Source of the DNA: Pandoraea commovens
GTDB lineage: Bacteria > Pseudomonadota > Gammaproteobacteria > Burkholderiales > Burkholderiaceae
Length of the DNA: 64,000 nucleotides
Reading direction: 5' to 3'
NCBI RefSeq assembly: GCF_902459615.1
Contig: NZ_CABPSA010000002.1
Coordinates: 806,001 to 870,000 of the forward strand
The notes under the pieces were generated by a model. It had not been told where the DNA came from. It made no database searches and worked only from the letters and a program-made list of their open reading frames with translations. Position numbers and translations under genes: made by a program. Positions 26,275 through 35,008 of the stretch are shown here, piece after piece (the stretch's first letter is position 1; each line of letters starts with the position of its first letter).

Positions 26275-26778
26275 ATGTCAACTCCCCAAGTCATTCCTCC
26301 GGCCGATTTCGAGGCCAAGATCCTCTCGCGCGAAGCGCTTGCCGCGCTGGCGCCGACGCTGCCGCGCCCGCTGGTGTTCACCAACGGCGTATTCGACATT
26401 CTGCATCGCGGTCATGTGACCTATCTGGCGCAAGCACGCGCGCTCGGCGGATGTCTGATCGTCGGCGTGAATACCGACGCGTCTGTGCGCACGCTCGGCA
26501 AGGGCGACGATCGCCCTATCAACAATGAGAACGATCGTGCTGCCTTGCTCGCGGCGTTGCAAAGCGTCGATTACGTGGTGACGTTCGGTGAAACGACGCC
26601 CGAAGCGCTGATTGCCGCAGTGCGCCCCGACATTCTGGTAAAGGGCGGCGACTACGACATGGACAAGCTGCCGGAGTCTGCACTGGTGCGCGGCTGGGGC
26701 GGCAAGGCAGTGGCCATTGCGTTCGAACATCAGCGCTCGACGACGTCGCTGCTCAAGAAAGTGCGGGCCCAATCATGA
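26275..26778 (+). CDS. rfaE2: D-glycero-beta-D-manno-heptose 1-phosphate adenylyltransferase
   Basis: A 167-residue nucleotidyltransferase that activates heptose 1-phosphate to ADP-heptose for the lipopolysaccharide inner core. It corresponds to the C-terminal half of HldE and is encoded separately, as usual in betaproteobacteria. The FTNGVFDILHRGHV motif contains the HxGH signature, and the C-terminal EHQRSTTSLLKKV is typical. The stop overlaps the asparaginase start (ATGA), indicating translational coupling. The kinase half (HldA) is not in this window. Confidence 0.93.
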   Translation: MSTPQVIPPADFEAKILSREALAALAPTLPRPLVFTNGVFDILHRGHVTYLAQARALGGCLIVGVNTDASVRTLGKGDDRPINNENDRAALLAALQSVDYVVTFGETTPEALIAAVRPDILVKGGDYDMDKLPESALVRGWGGKAVAIAFEHQRSTTSLLKKVRAQS

Positions 26779-27782
26779 GTCTCGCGCCTCTCGTTGAAGT
26801 CACGCGCGGTGCGAACGGTGTCGACACCGTCGAGTGCATTCATTACGGTTCGGTGGCTGTCGTCGACGCGCAGGGGCGCTTGCGCTATGCCGCAGGCGAT
26901 CCGTCGTTCCTCACGTTCTCGCGCTCTACGCTCAAGCCGTTTCAGGCGCTGCCCTTCGTGGAAGGCGACGGCGTGGCGCACTTCGGTTTGACGCAAGCTG
27001 AGCTTGCGCTGCTGTGCGCGAGCCATTCCGGTGAGTCGTTTCACGTCGACGGCGTGAAAAGCCTGTTGAGCAAAGCCGGGTGCGACGAACACCACTTGCA
27101 GTGCGGATGCCACGTGCCGACGTTCTATTCCGCGACAGGCAAGCGCGCACCGGCCGATCTGAAGCCGACGCCGTTGCACCACAACTGCTCGGGCAAACAC
27201 GCGGGCTTCCTCGCGTACTGCGCGCAACACGGCTTGCCGCTCGACACCTATCTCGATCCTTCGCACCCGTTGCAGCAGCGCATTCGCGCACGTGTGGGCG
27301 ACGTTGTCGGCGTTTCGGGCGATGCGCTGCCGCTGGGCATCGACGGTTGCTCCGCGCCGAACTACGCGTTGCCGCTCGACAAACTGGCGGCGGCCTACGC
27401 GCGTCTCGCGGCAAGTGACGACGCGGCGCTCTCGACGCTGTTTGACGCGATGACGCAGCAGCCGGAGATGGTGTCGGGGACTGCACGCAACGACCTGGCC
27501 TTCATGCGCATGGCACCCGGTGACTGGGTGGCGAAAATCGGCGCGGACGGTGTGCAGACCATCGGCGTTCGCTCCGCTGGCCTGGGCATTGCCATCAAGG
27601 TGGTCGACGGCAACATGCGTGCGCTCTACACCGCAGCGGTAGCCGTTCTCAAAGCGCTGGGCCTCGTCGATGCCCCGGAAACCACCGGTCTTGCCCCGTG
27701 GGTGTCGCCTGTCGTCAAGAACGCACGCGGTACGCAAACCGGCGTTGTGCGCCCGGTCGTTGACTTGAAGCGGGTGAGTTGA
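26775..27782 (+). CDS. Asparaginase, rhizobial (Asparaginase_II) type
   Basis: A 335-residue enzyme of the thermolabile asparaginase family PF06089, expected to hydrolyse L-asparagine to aspartate and ammonia. Family segments are intact: CASHSGESFHVDGV, HHNCSGKHAGFLAYC (with SGK), GIDGCSAPNYALPL and PEMVSGTARNDL. It is unrelated in sequence to E. coli AnsA/AnsB. The ATG overlaps the rfaE2 stop by four bases. No transporter for asparagine is beside it. No signal peptide, so cytoplasmic. Confidence 0.9.
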   Translation: MSLAPLVEVTRGANGVDTVECIHYGSVAVVDAQGRLRYAAGDPSFLTFSRSTLKPFQALPFVEGDGVAHFGLTQAELALLCASHSGESFHVDGVKSLLSKAGCDEHHLQCGCHVPTFYSATGKRAPADLKPTPLHHNCSGKHAGFLAYCAQHGLPLDTYLDPSHPLQQRIRARVGDVVGVSGDALPLGIDGCSAPNYALPLDKLAAAYARLAASDDAALSTLFDAMTQQPEMVSGTARNDLAFMRMAPGDWVAKIGADGVQTIGVRSAGLGIAIKVVDGNMRALYTAAVAVLKALGLVDAPETTGLAPWVSPVVKNARGTQTGVVRPVVDLKRVS

Positions 27783-27906
27783 CTCTGACAAGTTGACGAA
27801 TGGCGGGCGGGACGATGCGTCTGCGCGGCGTGCGGGACGTTTCGCCACTGCGCGTACTCACATCCGCCATTTTCCGCGAGTGACCGTCGATTCGCGCGCA
27901 GGCCTG

Positions 27907-28758
27907 CTAATGAACCCCGGCGGGTGGACTTCCCGCCGGTGCCGGGCATGCTTTCACCAGTTGCGCCGACCATTGCTGCGTGACGACGCCACGCACCTGC
28001 GTTGCCGCGTTCGCATTAATACCGGCAATGCGATAGATGATCCGGCTCTTGGCATTCGGCCTTTCGCTCAATTGCGGCGTCAGGCCTTTCTTTTGCGCGG
28101 TCGCCATCAGACGCGTCGCACGATCCTTGTCGTTGAACAGCCCGAGCGAGACGACGATATTCGAACCCTCGTCGTTGAGCAGGAAGTATTCGGTCACACC
28201 TGCCGAGCGCAATTGCGCCACCTGTTTGTCTGCGGCGGCCTTGTTCGGTACTGGATCGAGATGCACCCAGTAACGTTTGTCGACGGCGACCGACTGAATG
28301 TCGCCCTGACCGGCGGGCAACGCGGCGAGCAGCAGACCGCGCGCCTGTTGTGCGTCGTTTGCGGCAAACGGGCCGATATCTAGGCAGGAAGACGTCGCGG
28401 CGGCTGCGGCCGCCTGCGCCGCGCTGGCATCGCTCGCGACGACGCTTGGCGTAGCCGCCGCCACCGCCTGAGTTGCTGCCGATGCGGCTGCCGATGATGC
28501 GGCGGTGTCGGGAGACGCGGCACTTCCGCTTGCGTTGCCCGGTGCTTCTGCCGCAGCAGACGACGCACGTACCGGCGTCCCGCCGCTGATGTCCGCGCCC
28601 GTCAGCCGGATGTGCGTAGGGTCGAGTTGCGTCTTGACGCGGGCCGGTTCGCGGCCGGTTTCCGGCAACACGTCACGCCATTTCAGCCAGCCCAGTTGCA
28701 CGGCCGCAAATGCTGCGTTTGCCGCGAGAAACATGACGAGCAACAACGCGCGCAACAT
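27907..28758 (-). CDS. SPOR-domain membrane protein
   Basis: A 283-residue protein with an N-terminal membrane helix or uncleaved signal (MLRALLLVMFLAANAAFAAV), an Ala/Ser-rich linker (about 65-135) and a C-terminal SPOR-like domain (about 140-225; CLDIGPFAANDAQQARGLL, then YWVHLDP). The start is fixed by AGGAGG eight bases upstream, although the frame is open much further. It is the third gene of the birA-coaX operon, one base past the coaX stop. A role in the cell envelope is inferred from the domain; the reason it is coupled to cofactor genes is not obvious. Confidence 0.85.
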   Translation of the reverse strand: MLRALLLVMFLAANAAFAAVQLGWLKWRDVLPETGREPARVKTQLDPTHIRLTGADISGGTPVRASSAAAEAPGNASGSAASPDTAASSAAASAATQAVAAATPSVVASDASAAQAAAAAATSSCLDIGPFAANDAQQARGLLLAALPAGQGDIQSVAVDKRYWVHLDPVPNKAAADKQVAQLRSAGVTEYFLLNDEGSNIVVSLGLFNDKDRATRLMATAQKKGLTPQLSERPNAKSRIIYRIAGINANAATQVRGVVTQQWSAQLVKACPAPAGSPPAGVH

Positions 28759-28759
28759 C

Positions 28760-29875
28760 TCAAACGCCTCCTCGTGCTTGTCCGGCATCGTGTGAAGCGT
28801 CTGCCGGGGTATGGGGCTCGGTGGCTTTTGCCGCCGACGATTCAGCCGCATGTAACGCGACTTCATAGAGTCCTGCTGGCACAAGCTGATCGTGCTCGGT
28901 AAAGGGCAGTGCGAGCGTTTGTGCGAGCGCATGACGCGCACCGCCGGAAAGCACGCAGCGCACGGGCGCGCCGAGCTGTGCTTCGAGCTGTGCGTAGCTG
29001 CGTTCGACGAGACCGGCCTGAGCGGCAGCGCATCCGCGAAGAATGGCCTCGGTCGTGCTACGCGCGAATGCCTGGCCACCCGAAGGCATCATGGCGTCGA
29101 GTGTGGGCAACTGCGCGGTGCCCTGCGCGAGCGATTGCAGCATCAGGGCCGGGCCCGGGGCGATCAGCCCGCCGAGATAGTCGCCGTCGCCGCGCAACGC
29201 TTCAATGGTCGTGGCGGTACCCAGTGTCACGATCAGGAGGTGTTCGCCCGGCCATGCCGCATGCGCGCCAATCAGGCTGGCCCAGCGGTCGCTGCCGAGC
29301 TGTGAAGGCGTGTGATAGCCGTTGCGCACGCCTGCCCGCGCGTCGCTCGCGCGCAGCACCTGAAGCCAGTCGGACGACGCCATGCCCCACAACGTCTGCA
29401 ACGTCATGCGGACGGCTTGCTCGGCAGCATCGCCCGCGACATTGGTGAGCCACACGCCGGCGGGTGCCGGGCAGATGAATCCGTCGTGTTGCCCGCCCTG
29501 CCCGATGGCGAGCGGCGCAGCGTTGGGCGCGAAGTGTCGACCGCCGGTTTGGCTCCCGTTGCCGTCGGGATCTGACGTCGCAGAGGTATCCGCTGCCAAT
29601 GCCGACCAGCCTGCACGAATTTGTGTCGCTAGCGTGCGCCACTCGGCGTGATCCACCGCGCCGCTGGCGAGGAAGGACGGCGAGGCAGCACGCCAGTGTG
29701 CGGGTCGCACGGCCGGTGCCAATGCCCACTTGATGCGGCTGTTCCCGGCATCGACCAACAGCCAGGGGGCGGCACTGCCATAGACGCCGCCGTTCGATGC
29801 GGCAGGCATGCCGTCCGCGCCCTGCATGCTTGCGGGTGTCGGTGATGCTGATGACGCTTTACGGGGCGCGGACAT
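28760..29875 (-). CDS. coaX: Type III pantothenate kinase
   Basis: First enzyme of coenzyme A synthesis, phosphorylating pantothenate. The product has the ASKHA phosphate loop DAGNSRIKW, the GSDRW segment carrying the catalytic aspartate, and LGTATTIEAL...GGLIAPGPALM. At 371 residues it is longer than the usual 250-270: extra sequence includes an N-terminal 37-residue tail, a Gly/Asn/Gln-rich insert after the first subdomain (SDPDGNGSQTGG) and a C-terminal tail. Its start overlaps the birA stop (TGATG) and its stop lies one base before the SPOR start, so the three are translated as a unit. Confidence 0.92.
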   Translation of the reverse strand: MSAPRKASSASPTPASMQGADGMPAASNGGVYGSAAPWLLVDAGNSRIKWALAPAVRPAHWRAASPSFLASGAVDHAEWRTLATQIRAGWSALAADTSATSDPDGNGSQTGGRHFAPNAAPLAIGQGGQHDGFICPAPAGVWLTNVAGDAAEQAVRMTLQTLWGMASSDWLQVLRASDARAGVRNGYHTPSQLGSDRWASLIGAHAAWPGEHLLIVTLGTATTIEALRGDGDYLGGLIAPGPALMLQSLAQGTAQLPTLDAMMPSGGQAFARSTTEAILRGCAAAQAGLVERSYAQLEAQLGAPVRCVLSGGARHALAQTLALPFTEHDQLVPAGLYEVALHAAESSAAKATEPHTPADASHDAGQARGGV

Positions 29876-30891
29876 CAGCGGCCTCCCTGCGTTCCGGGAA
29901 GCGTCGCTGCGGTAGACGGGTCGAGCAAACGTACCGAGACTTCTCCGCTGGCGATCGTGCGCTCGCCTTCGGTCGTCGCGACACGCAGGCAGCCCTGTGA
30001 ATCGACGCCGAGTGCGACGCCGTGCAACACGTCGCGTCCGTGTTCGATCACACGAATCGACGACCCACTGTAGGCATGCATCGCTTCCCAGTCTTCGCGG
30101 AACGCGTCGAAGCGCTGCGCGTCGAAACGCGCAAGCATGGCCGCAAGCCGCTGAACCAGGGCGACGAGGACCGACGACATATCCGGATCCACGAGGACCG
30201 ACTCGAGCGCAGCGGGCGGCGTGGCAGGGACCGCTGGCGTGGCGGTGCTGGGCGTGGCCGTCGCCGCGCTCTGAACAGCTGCGCTGTCGATGCGCGTCGC
30301 CACATCGCCCGCATGACGAAGATTGACGCCAATGCCGATGACGACGCCGATGCGCCCCGGCCCTGCCGGGACCGTCTCGATCAAAATGCCCGCGAGCTTG
30401 CCGCCGCGCAGCAGGACGTCGTTGGGCCATTTGAGGCCGAGCGCCTGCGGAGCGGATACCGGTAGATCCGACAATCCTTCCACGACCGCGACGCCGGTTG
30501 CCAGCGACAATCCGGCCAGTTGTGCCGGACCGCCGGTCATGACGTACGCCAGTGAGAACGTCAGGCTGTCGCCCGGCAAGCTCTGCCATGCGCGCCCGCG
30601 TTGGCCGCGACCGGCGGTCTGCTGCATGGCGGCGCGCACGACCGGCGCACACGTTGCGTCTTCACGAAGGCGCGCGAGCAGGTCTAGATTGGTGGAGCCC
30701 GTGGTGTCGACGACTTCGATCTGCCAGTCGCGGCAAACCGCCGTCAGACGCGAGCGAATGCGCTCACCGTCGAGCCGACGCGCGGCGGTGTCGTGGGCGG
30801 ACGTTGCCCCCGCGCTGGCGCGGCTTTCCGGCGAACCGGGAGCCATGGCGTCGAGCGGAGCGGGGGGCGAAGAAGGTGCGGCGTTATTCAT
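29875..30891 (-). CDS. birA: Biotin--[acetyl-CoA-carboxylase] ligase
   Basis: Attaches biotin to the carboxyl carrier protein of acetyl-CoA carboxylase. The 338-residue product carries the biotinyl-AMP loop (TAGRGQRGRAW), LKWPNDVLLRGGKLAGILIE and a C-terminal SH3-like domain (YSGSSIRVIEHGRDVLHGVALGVD). There is no N-terminal winged helix, so it is a class I ligase and not a repressor. An Ala/Thr/Pro-rich insert (about 220-250) is unusual. A TACAAT -10-like element on the minus strand (30899-30904) lies only eight bases before the chosen ATG, so either the mRNA is nearly leaderless or a later start is used. Confidence 0.92.
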   Translation of the reverse strand: MNNAAPSSPPAPLDAMAPGSPESRASAGATSAHDTAARRLDGERIRSRLTAVCRDWQIEVVDTTGSTNLDLLARLREDATCAPVVRAAMQQTAGRGQRGRAWQSLPGDSLTFSLAYVMTGGPAQLAGLSLATGVAVVEGLSDLPVSAPQALGLKWPNDVLLRGGKLAGILIETVPAGPGRIGVVIGIGVNLRHAGDVATRIDSAAVQSAATATPSTATPAVPATPPAALESVLVDPDMSSVLVALVQRLAAMLARFDAQRFDAFREDWEAMHAYSGSSIRVIEHGRDVLHGVALGVDSQGCLRVATTEGERTIASGEVSVRLLDPSTAATLPGTQGGR

Positions 30892-31079
30892 GGCTGCTAT
30901 TGTAGCGGCGAGGTTGGCGCCGCGCCGGTCTGTCCTGCGTCGACGGCCGTATTTCGGCATCATCCGATGCGCGCGTCGGACAATTCCGGCAGGTTTTCAG
31001 CCGCCACCGGGTTGCCATCGTATGGCCGCGCCTGTACCGTACAATGACCGCGTTTTGCCGCGCATTTTGCTGGATCCAT

Positions 31080-31103
31080 GCCGGATCCACGCTGGATTCC
31101 GGC
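31080..31103 (+). repeat. Hairpin in the leader of the MCE operon
   Basis: GCCGGATCCA / TGGATTCCGGC can pair with one bulged T around a three-base loop. It ends 27 bases before the TTG start of the permease gene. A related GGATCC copy lies just upstream. TACAAT at 31040-31045 is a possible -10. Confidence 0.4.
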
Positions 31104-31130
31104 GAGTTTGTTGTCAGGAGATCCTCAGTT

Positions 31131-32252
31131 TTGAACCTCGATGCCGTACCCACTCTCGAGCTGACCACCTCGGCACAAGGCCCGGTGGTCATGCTGCGTG
31201 GCCTGTGGACGGCGTTGGCGCTTTCGCAGCGCAAGAAGACGCTCATCGGGCTGGTGCGTGCGTTGCCTCACGGCGAGCTGGCGTGGGACCTCACTTGTGT
31301 GGAGCGGCTCGATCACGTGGGTGCGCAGGCGCTGTGGCGCTACTGGCAACGCAAGTACCCTCAGCGTATCGCGCTGACCGCCACACAGCGTGCGCTGTTC
31401 GATCACCTCGCCGAATTCGACCGCACGCGTCAGAGTGCGGTGCCCAAGCGCCGCGTCGATCCCGTCAGCCAACTGGGCTATTCGCTGTTCACGTTAGGTG
31501 AGCATTTGCGCGACGGCATCTCGATGTTCGGCCGATTCGTGATCGACCTCGGCCGTGTCGTTCGCCATCCGTCGCGCGCGCCATGGCTGGAAATGTCCGC
31601 GAACATCTACAGTGCCGGGGCGAAGGCGCTCGGCATTACGGCGTTGGTCGCGTTCCTGATCGGCATCGTTCTGTCCTATCTTTCTGCCCAACAACTGAAG
31701 TTGTATGGGGCAAGTACGTTTATCGTGAACATTCTCGGCCTGTCGGTGATCCGGGAACTGGGGCCGGTGCTTTCCGCGATTCTCGTCGCGGGGCGCTCAG
31801 GATCGGCGATCACGGCGCAACTGGGTGTGATGCGCGTGACCGAAGAGCTGGATGCCATGCGCGTGATGGATATCCCGCACGGTTTGCGACTCGTGCTGCC
31901 AAAGGTCATCGCGTTGGCCATCGCCATGCCGTTGCTCGTGATGTGGACGAACATCGTCGCGCTGCTCGGCGGCGCCATCGCAGCGAAGTACGAACTCGGC
32001 ATCGGACTGCATTATTTCTTCACGACGCTACCCAACGCGGTTCGTATCGCGAACTTGTGGATCGGTCTGGGCAAGGGCGTGGTCTTCGGCATGCTGATTG
32101 CGCTGGTGGCGTGTCACTTCGGCATGCGCGTCAAACCCAACACACAGAGCCTTGGCGAGGGCACGACACAATCGGTCGTCACGTCGATCACCGTGGTGAT
32201 TCTGGCGGATGCCGTCTTCGCCATCCTCTTCCGCAACGTGGGGATCGGCTGA
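31131..32252 (+). CDS. MlaE-family ABC transporter permease with N-terminal STAS-like domain
   Basis: A 373-residue inner-membrane permease of the MlaE family, expected to move phospholipids or other lipids with an MCE protein. Residues 1-110 look like a STAS-type soluble domain (LTCVERLDHVGAQALWRYWQR), then five to six helices with the MlaE signature SVIRELGPVLSAILVAGRSGSAITAQLG. I choose a TTG start at 31131, which has CAGGAG ten bases upstream; no ATG with a better site lies in frame nearby. The stop overlaps the next start (TGATG). First gene of a four-gene operon. Confidence 0.88.
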   Translation: MNLDAVPTLELTTSAQGPVVMLRGLWTALALSQRKKTLIGLVRALPHGELAWDLTCVERLDHVGAQALWRYWQRKYPQRIALTATQRALFDHLAEFDRTRQSAVPKRRVDPVSQLGYSLFTLGEHLRDGISMFGRFVIDLGRVVRHPSRAPWLEMSANIYSAGAKALGITALVAFLIGIVLSYLSAQQLKLYGASTFIVNILGLSVIRELGPVLSAILVAGRSGSAITAQLGVMRVTEELDAMRVMDIPHGLRLVLPKVIALAIAMPLLVMWTNIVALLGGAIAAKYELGIGLHYFFTTLPNAVRIANLWIGLGKGVVFGMLIALVACHFGMRVKPNTQSLGEGTTQSVVTSITVVILADAVFAILFRNVGIG

Positions 32253-33187
32253 TGAGCGAACCTATCGTGCGCGATCCTGCCAACACCGCTGCGGTCTCGT
32301 CGCCGCTGGCCCAGAGCGATGTGCTGTTCGGTGCGTCGGCCAGTTGCCCACCGGTGTCGTCGACGTTGCCGGGCGAAGCCGAGCCGGTCATCGAAGTTCG
32401 CGATCTCACGAAACGCTACGGCACGCACACGATTCACGAACATCTGGATCTCACGGTGCGTCAAAGCGAGATCATTGCGCTGGTCGGCGGGTCGGGGTCG
32501 GGCAAGACCACCCTGATTCGGCAGATCATCGGCCTTGAAGGTCCGACCAGCGGCCATATCAGTATCTTCGGGCACGACATCACGATGATCGACCGGCGCA
32601 CGGCGCATCTGCTGCGTCGTCGCTCGGGCATGTTGTTTCAGCGCGGCGCGCTGTTCTCCGCGATGACGGTGTTCGACAACATCGCGCAACCGCTGCGCGA
32701 GCTGCATACGCTTTCGGAGGATTTGATTCGCGATGTGGTGATGTACAAGCTGGAGATGGTCGGGTTGTCGGGGCGCATGGCCAATCGCATGCCGTCGGAA
32801 TTGTCGGGCGGCATGATCAAACGTGTCGGCATTGCGCGCGCCATCGCACTGGAGCCGGAGCTGCTGTTCCTCGACGAACCGACGGCCGGGCTCGACCCGC
32901 AGGCGTCGGACGAGTTCGTGGACATGGTTCGCGGCCTGCATCGCTCGCTCGGCCTGACGGTCGTGATGGTCACCCACGATCTCGACACGGTAATGATGCT
33001 GGCGACCCGAGTGGCAGTGCTGGCTGATCGCAAGGTACTCGTGAACGCGCCGGTCGAAGACGTGGTGCGTGTCGATCACCCGTTCATTCACAGCTTCTTC
33101 CTCGGTGAGCGCGGCAGACGCGCGTTGCTGGCTTTGCCTGCGGCACGGCGCGCCAAGATTTCGGAGTTACTCGACGATGGAAAATAA
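32252..33187 (+). CDS. MlaF-like ABC transporter ATP-binding protein
   Basis: A 311-residue ATPase powering the MCE transporter. Walker A GGSGSGKTT, Q-loop in MLFQRGALFSAMTV, signature LSGGMIKRVGIARA and Walker B LLFLDEPTAGLDP are all intact. The GALFSAMTVFDNI segment is typical of MlaF/Ttg2A. It has an N-terminal extension of about 45 residues with no recognisable domain. Start and stop overlap both neighbours, showing tight coupling. Confidence 0.93.
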   Translation: MSEPIVRDPANTAAVSSPLAQSDVLFGASASCPPVSSTLPGEAEPVIEVRDLTKRYGTHTIHEHLDLTVRQSEIIALVGGSGSGKTTLIRQIIGLEGPTSGHISIFGHDITMIDRRTAHLLRRRSGMLFQRGALFSAMTVFDNIAQPLRELHTLSEDLIRDVVMYKLEMVGLSGRMANRMPSELSGGMIKRVGIARAIALEPELLFLDEPTAGLDPQASDEFVDMVRGLHRSLGLTVVMVTHDLDTVMMLATRVAVLADRKVLVNAPVEDVVRVDHPFIHSFFLGERGRRALLALPAARRAKISELLDDGK

Positions 33188-34142
33188 ATCGCACGCTTTC
33201 ATGGCGGGCCTCTTCACACTGGTATTGCTCGCCACCGTCGCCGCTTCGGTGTACTGGTTCAATCGCGACAACCGCGTCCGTGTGCCCTACGACCTGGTCT
33301 CGCGCACGAACGTGACGGGCCTCAATCCGGAGTCGGCCGTGCGTTATCGCGGTCTGGGCGTCGGCAAAGTCGAGTCGATCAAGTTCGATCCCCGCACGCC
33401 GGGTCAGATCCTGATTCGCATTCTCGTGAATGAAGGCACGCCGATGACCAAGTCGACGTTCGCCACGCTGAGTTATCAGGGCGTGACTGGGCTGGCCTTC
33501 GTGCAACTCGATGACGATGGCCACGACCGCACCCTGCTGTCGTCATCCGAGACACAGGTCGCGCAATTGCGTTTGCGTCCGAGCTTCGTCGACGAGCTTC
33601 AGCGACGTGGCAACAACCTCGTGCACCAGCTTGAGGAAGCGACGTCGTCGGTCAACAAGTTGCTCGATCCCGAGAATCGGCAGGCGATCGTCGATTCGAT
33701 CAATAGCGTGAAGACCGCCGCCCAGAGCGTGAACCGTGTGGCGACGCAACTCGAGCCGGTCACCAAGCAACTGCCGGAAACGGTGCGCGAACTGAATGGA
33801 ACGCTCGCTGGCGCGCATCGTCTGACGAACCAGCTGACGGATCCGCAGGGGCCGCTGGTGCGTAATCTGGATAGCGTGGGGCGGGCGGCGGATCAGGCTG
33901 CGTCGAGCCTCGCAGCGTTCCAGGGCACGATGCAGACGTTCGAAGGTTCGTTGCAACAGGAAGCGCTGCCGCGTCTGAATCGTCTGTCGGACGATCTGCG
34001 CTTCACGTCGCAGGCGGTGGGGCAAGCCGCAGAGACGATCAACCGCAATCCGCGCGCATTGCTCTTCGGCACGTCGCCGCCGCCGCCGGGGCCGGGCGAA
34101 ACCGGTTTCGCGTGGCCGAGTGGGGCCGGGGCAGGTCAATGA
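33177..34142 (+). CDS. MCE (MlaD-like) family lipid-binding protein
   Basis: A 321-residue protein with an N-terminal membrane anchor (AFMAGLFTLVLLATVAASVYWF), one MCE domain (about 35-120; VPYDLVSRTNVTGLNPESAVRYRGLGVGKVESI) and a long helical C-terminal part (about 130-290). MCE proteins form hexameric rings or tubes that carry lipids between the two membranes; the long helical tail suggests a needle-like extension, as in PqiB/LetB-type or MlaD variants. Overlaps the ATPase gene by 11 bases. Confidence 0.92.
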   Translation: MENKSHAFMAGLFTLVLLATVAASVYWFNRDNRVRVPYDLVSRTNVTGLNPESAVRYRGLGVGKVESIKFDPRTPGQILIRILVNEGTPMTKSTFATLSYQGVTGLAFVQLDDDGHDRTLLSSSETQVAQLRLRPSFVDELQRRGNNLVHQLEEATSSVNKLLDPENRQAIVDSINSVKTAAQSVNRVATQLEPVTKQLPETVRELNGTLAGAHRLTNQLTDPQGPLVRNLDSVGRAADQAASSLAAFQGTMQTFEGSLQQEALPRLNRLSDDLRFTSQAVGQAAETINRNPRALLFGTSPPPPGPGETGFAWPSGAGAGQ

Positions 34143-34174
34143 TGCGCGACACCGTCACGCAAGGGGATATCGAG

Positions 34175-34993
34175 ATGAATAACGGTAAGGGCGGCTTCGT
34201 CACATGGCTGTTCGGTCTTGGGGCCGCGCTGGGGACTGTGGTGCTGGTCGCCGGATGCGCCGCACCGACACCGTCGGGTGCATTGGCGCGCTTCGATCTG
34301 GGTCCACCGACGATTCCTGCGTCGGCCGTGGCCGGCGCGAATGGTGCGAATGGTGCAGCCGGTGCAGCCGGTGCTAACGCCCCCGCCTCCGACGTCGCGG
34401 CTGCCGGTGCGCAGCAACTGTCGCCCCTCAAGGTCGTGGTCAACGCACCGAGCTGGCTCGACTCGGACATGATTTATTACCGCTTGCCCGCCAGCGAGGG
34501 CGATCAGGCGCGCGTGTATGCGAACAGTCGCTGGCTTGCGTCGCCCGCACGGCTCTTTGGTGATCGTCTGCGAGCGGCGCTGTCCGTCGACCGTGTGGTG
34601 CTCGCCGCGGGCGACCCGGCGGCGGCCCCCGCGCTGCGTGTCGAGCTTGAAGAGTTCGCGCAGTACTTCGACAGCACGTCGGCCAGTCATGGCGTGGTGC
34701 AGGTCCGTGCGACGTTGTTCGACGGGCCGAAGCTGCTCGCGCAGACGACGTTGCGCTCCCAAGCCCCCGCCGCCACGGCGGATGCTGCCGGTGGCGCGCG
34801 TGCGCTGGCTACCGCGAGCGATGCGGTGCAGAAGCAGTTGATCCAGTGGCTCGCCGGACGTGTACCGGCACCTTCGGCAACAACACGTGCGCCTGCGCAG
34901 TCGCGTGCGTTGCCCGCCGCTTCTTCCGCCGCTTCTTCCGCAACTTCTTCCACAGCCTCGTCGTCGGTGAGCGCTTCGGCGCCGTCGCGATAG
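34175..34993 (+). CDS. ABC-type transport auxiliary lipoprotein (PqiC/YmbA-like)
   Basis: A 272-residue outer-membrane-type lipoprotein with the lipobox VAGC (Cys28) and a domain of the ABC_trans_aux family (LKVVVNAPSWLDSDMIYYRL; YANSRWLASPARLFGDRLRAAL). Such proteins complete MCE systems of the PqiABC kind at the outer membrane. A Gly/Ala/Asn repeat (GANGANGAAGAAGANA) follows the lipid anchor, and the C-terminal 50 residues are Ala/Ser-rich. ATG at 34175 gives a correct signal peptide and an AAGGGG site; an earlier ATG at 34139 overlaps the MCE stop. Confidence 0.85.
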   Translation: MNNGKGGFVTWLFGLGAALGTVVLVAGCAAPTPSGALARFDLGPPTIPASAVAGANGANGAAGAAGANAPASDVAAAGAQQLSPLKVVVNAPSWLDSDMIYYRLPASEGDQARVYANSRWLASPARLFGDRLRAALSVDRVVLAAGDPAAAPALRVELEEFAQYFDSTSASHGVVQVRATLFDGPKLLAQTTLRSQAPAATADAAGGARALATASDAVQKQLIQWLAGRVPAPSATTRAPAQSRALPAASSAASSATSSTASSSVSASAPSR

Positions 34994-35008
34994 CGGGTCG
35001 TCTCGCCG

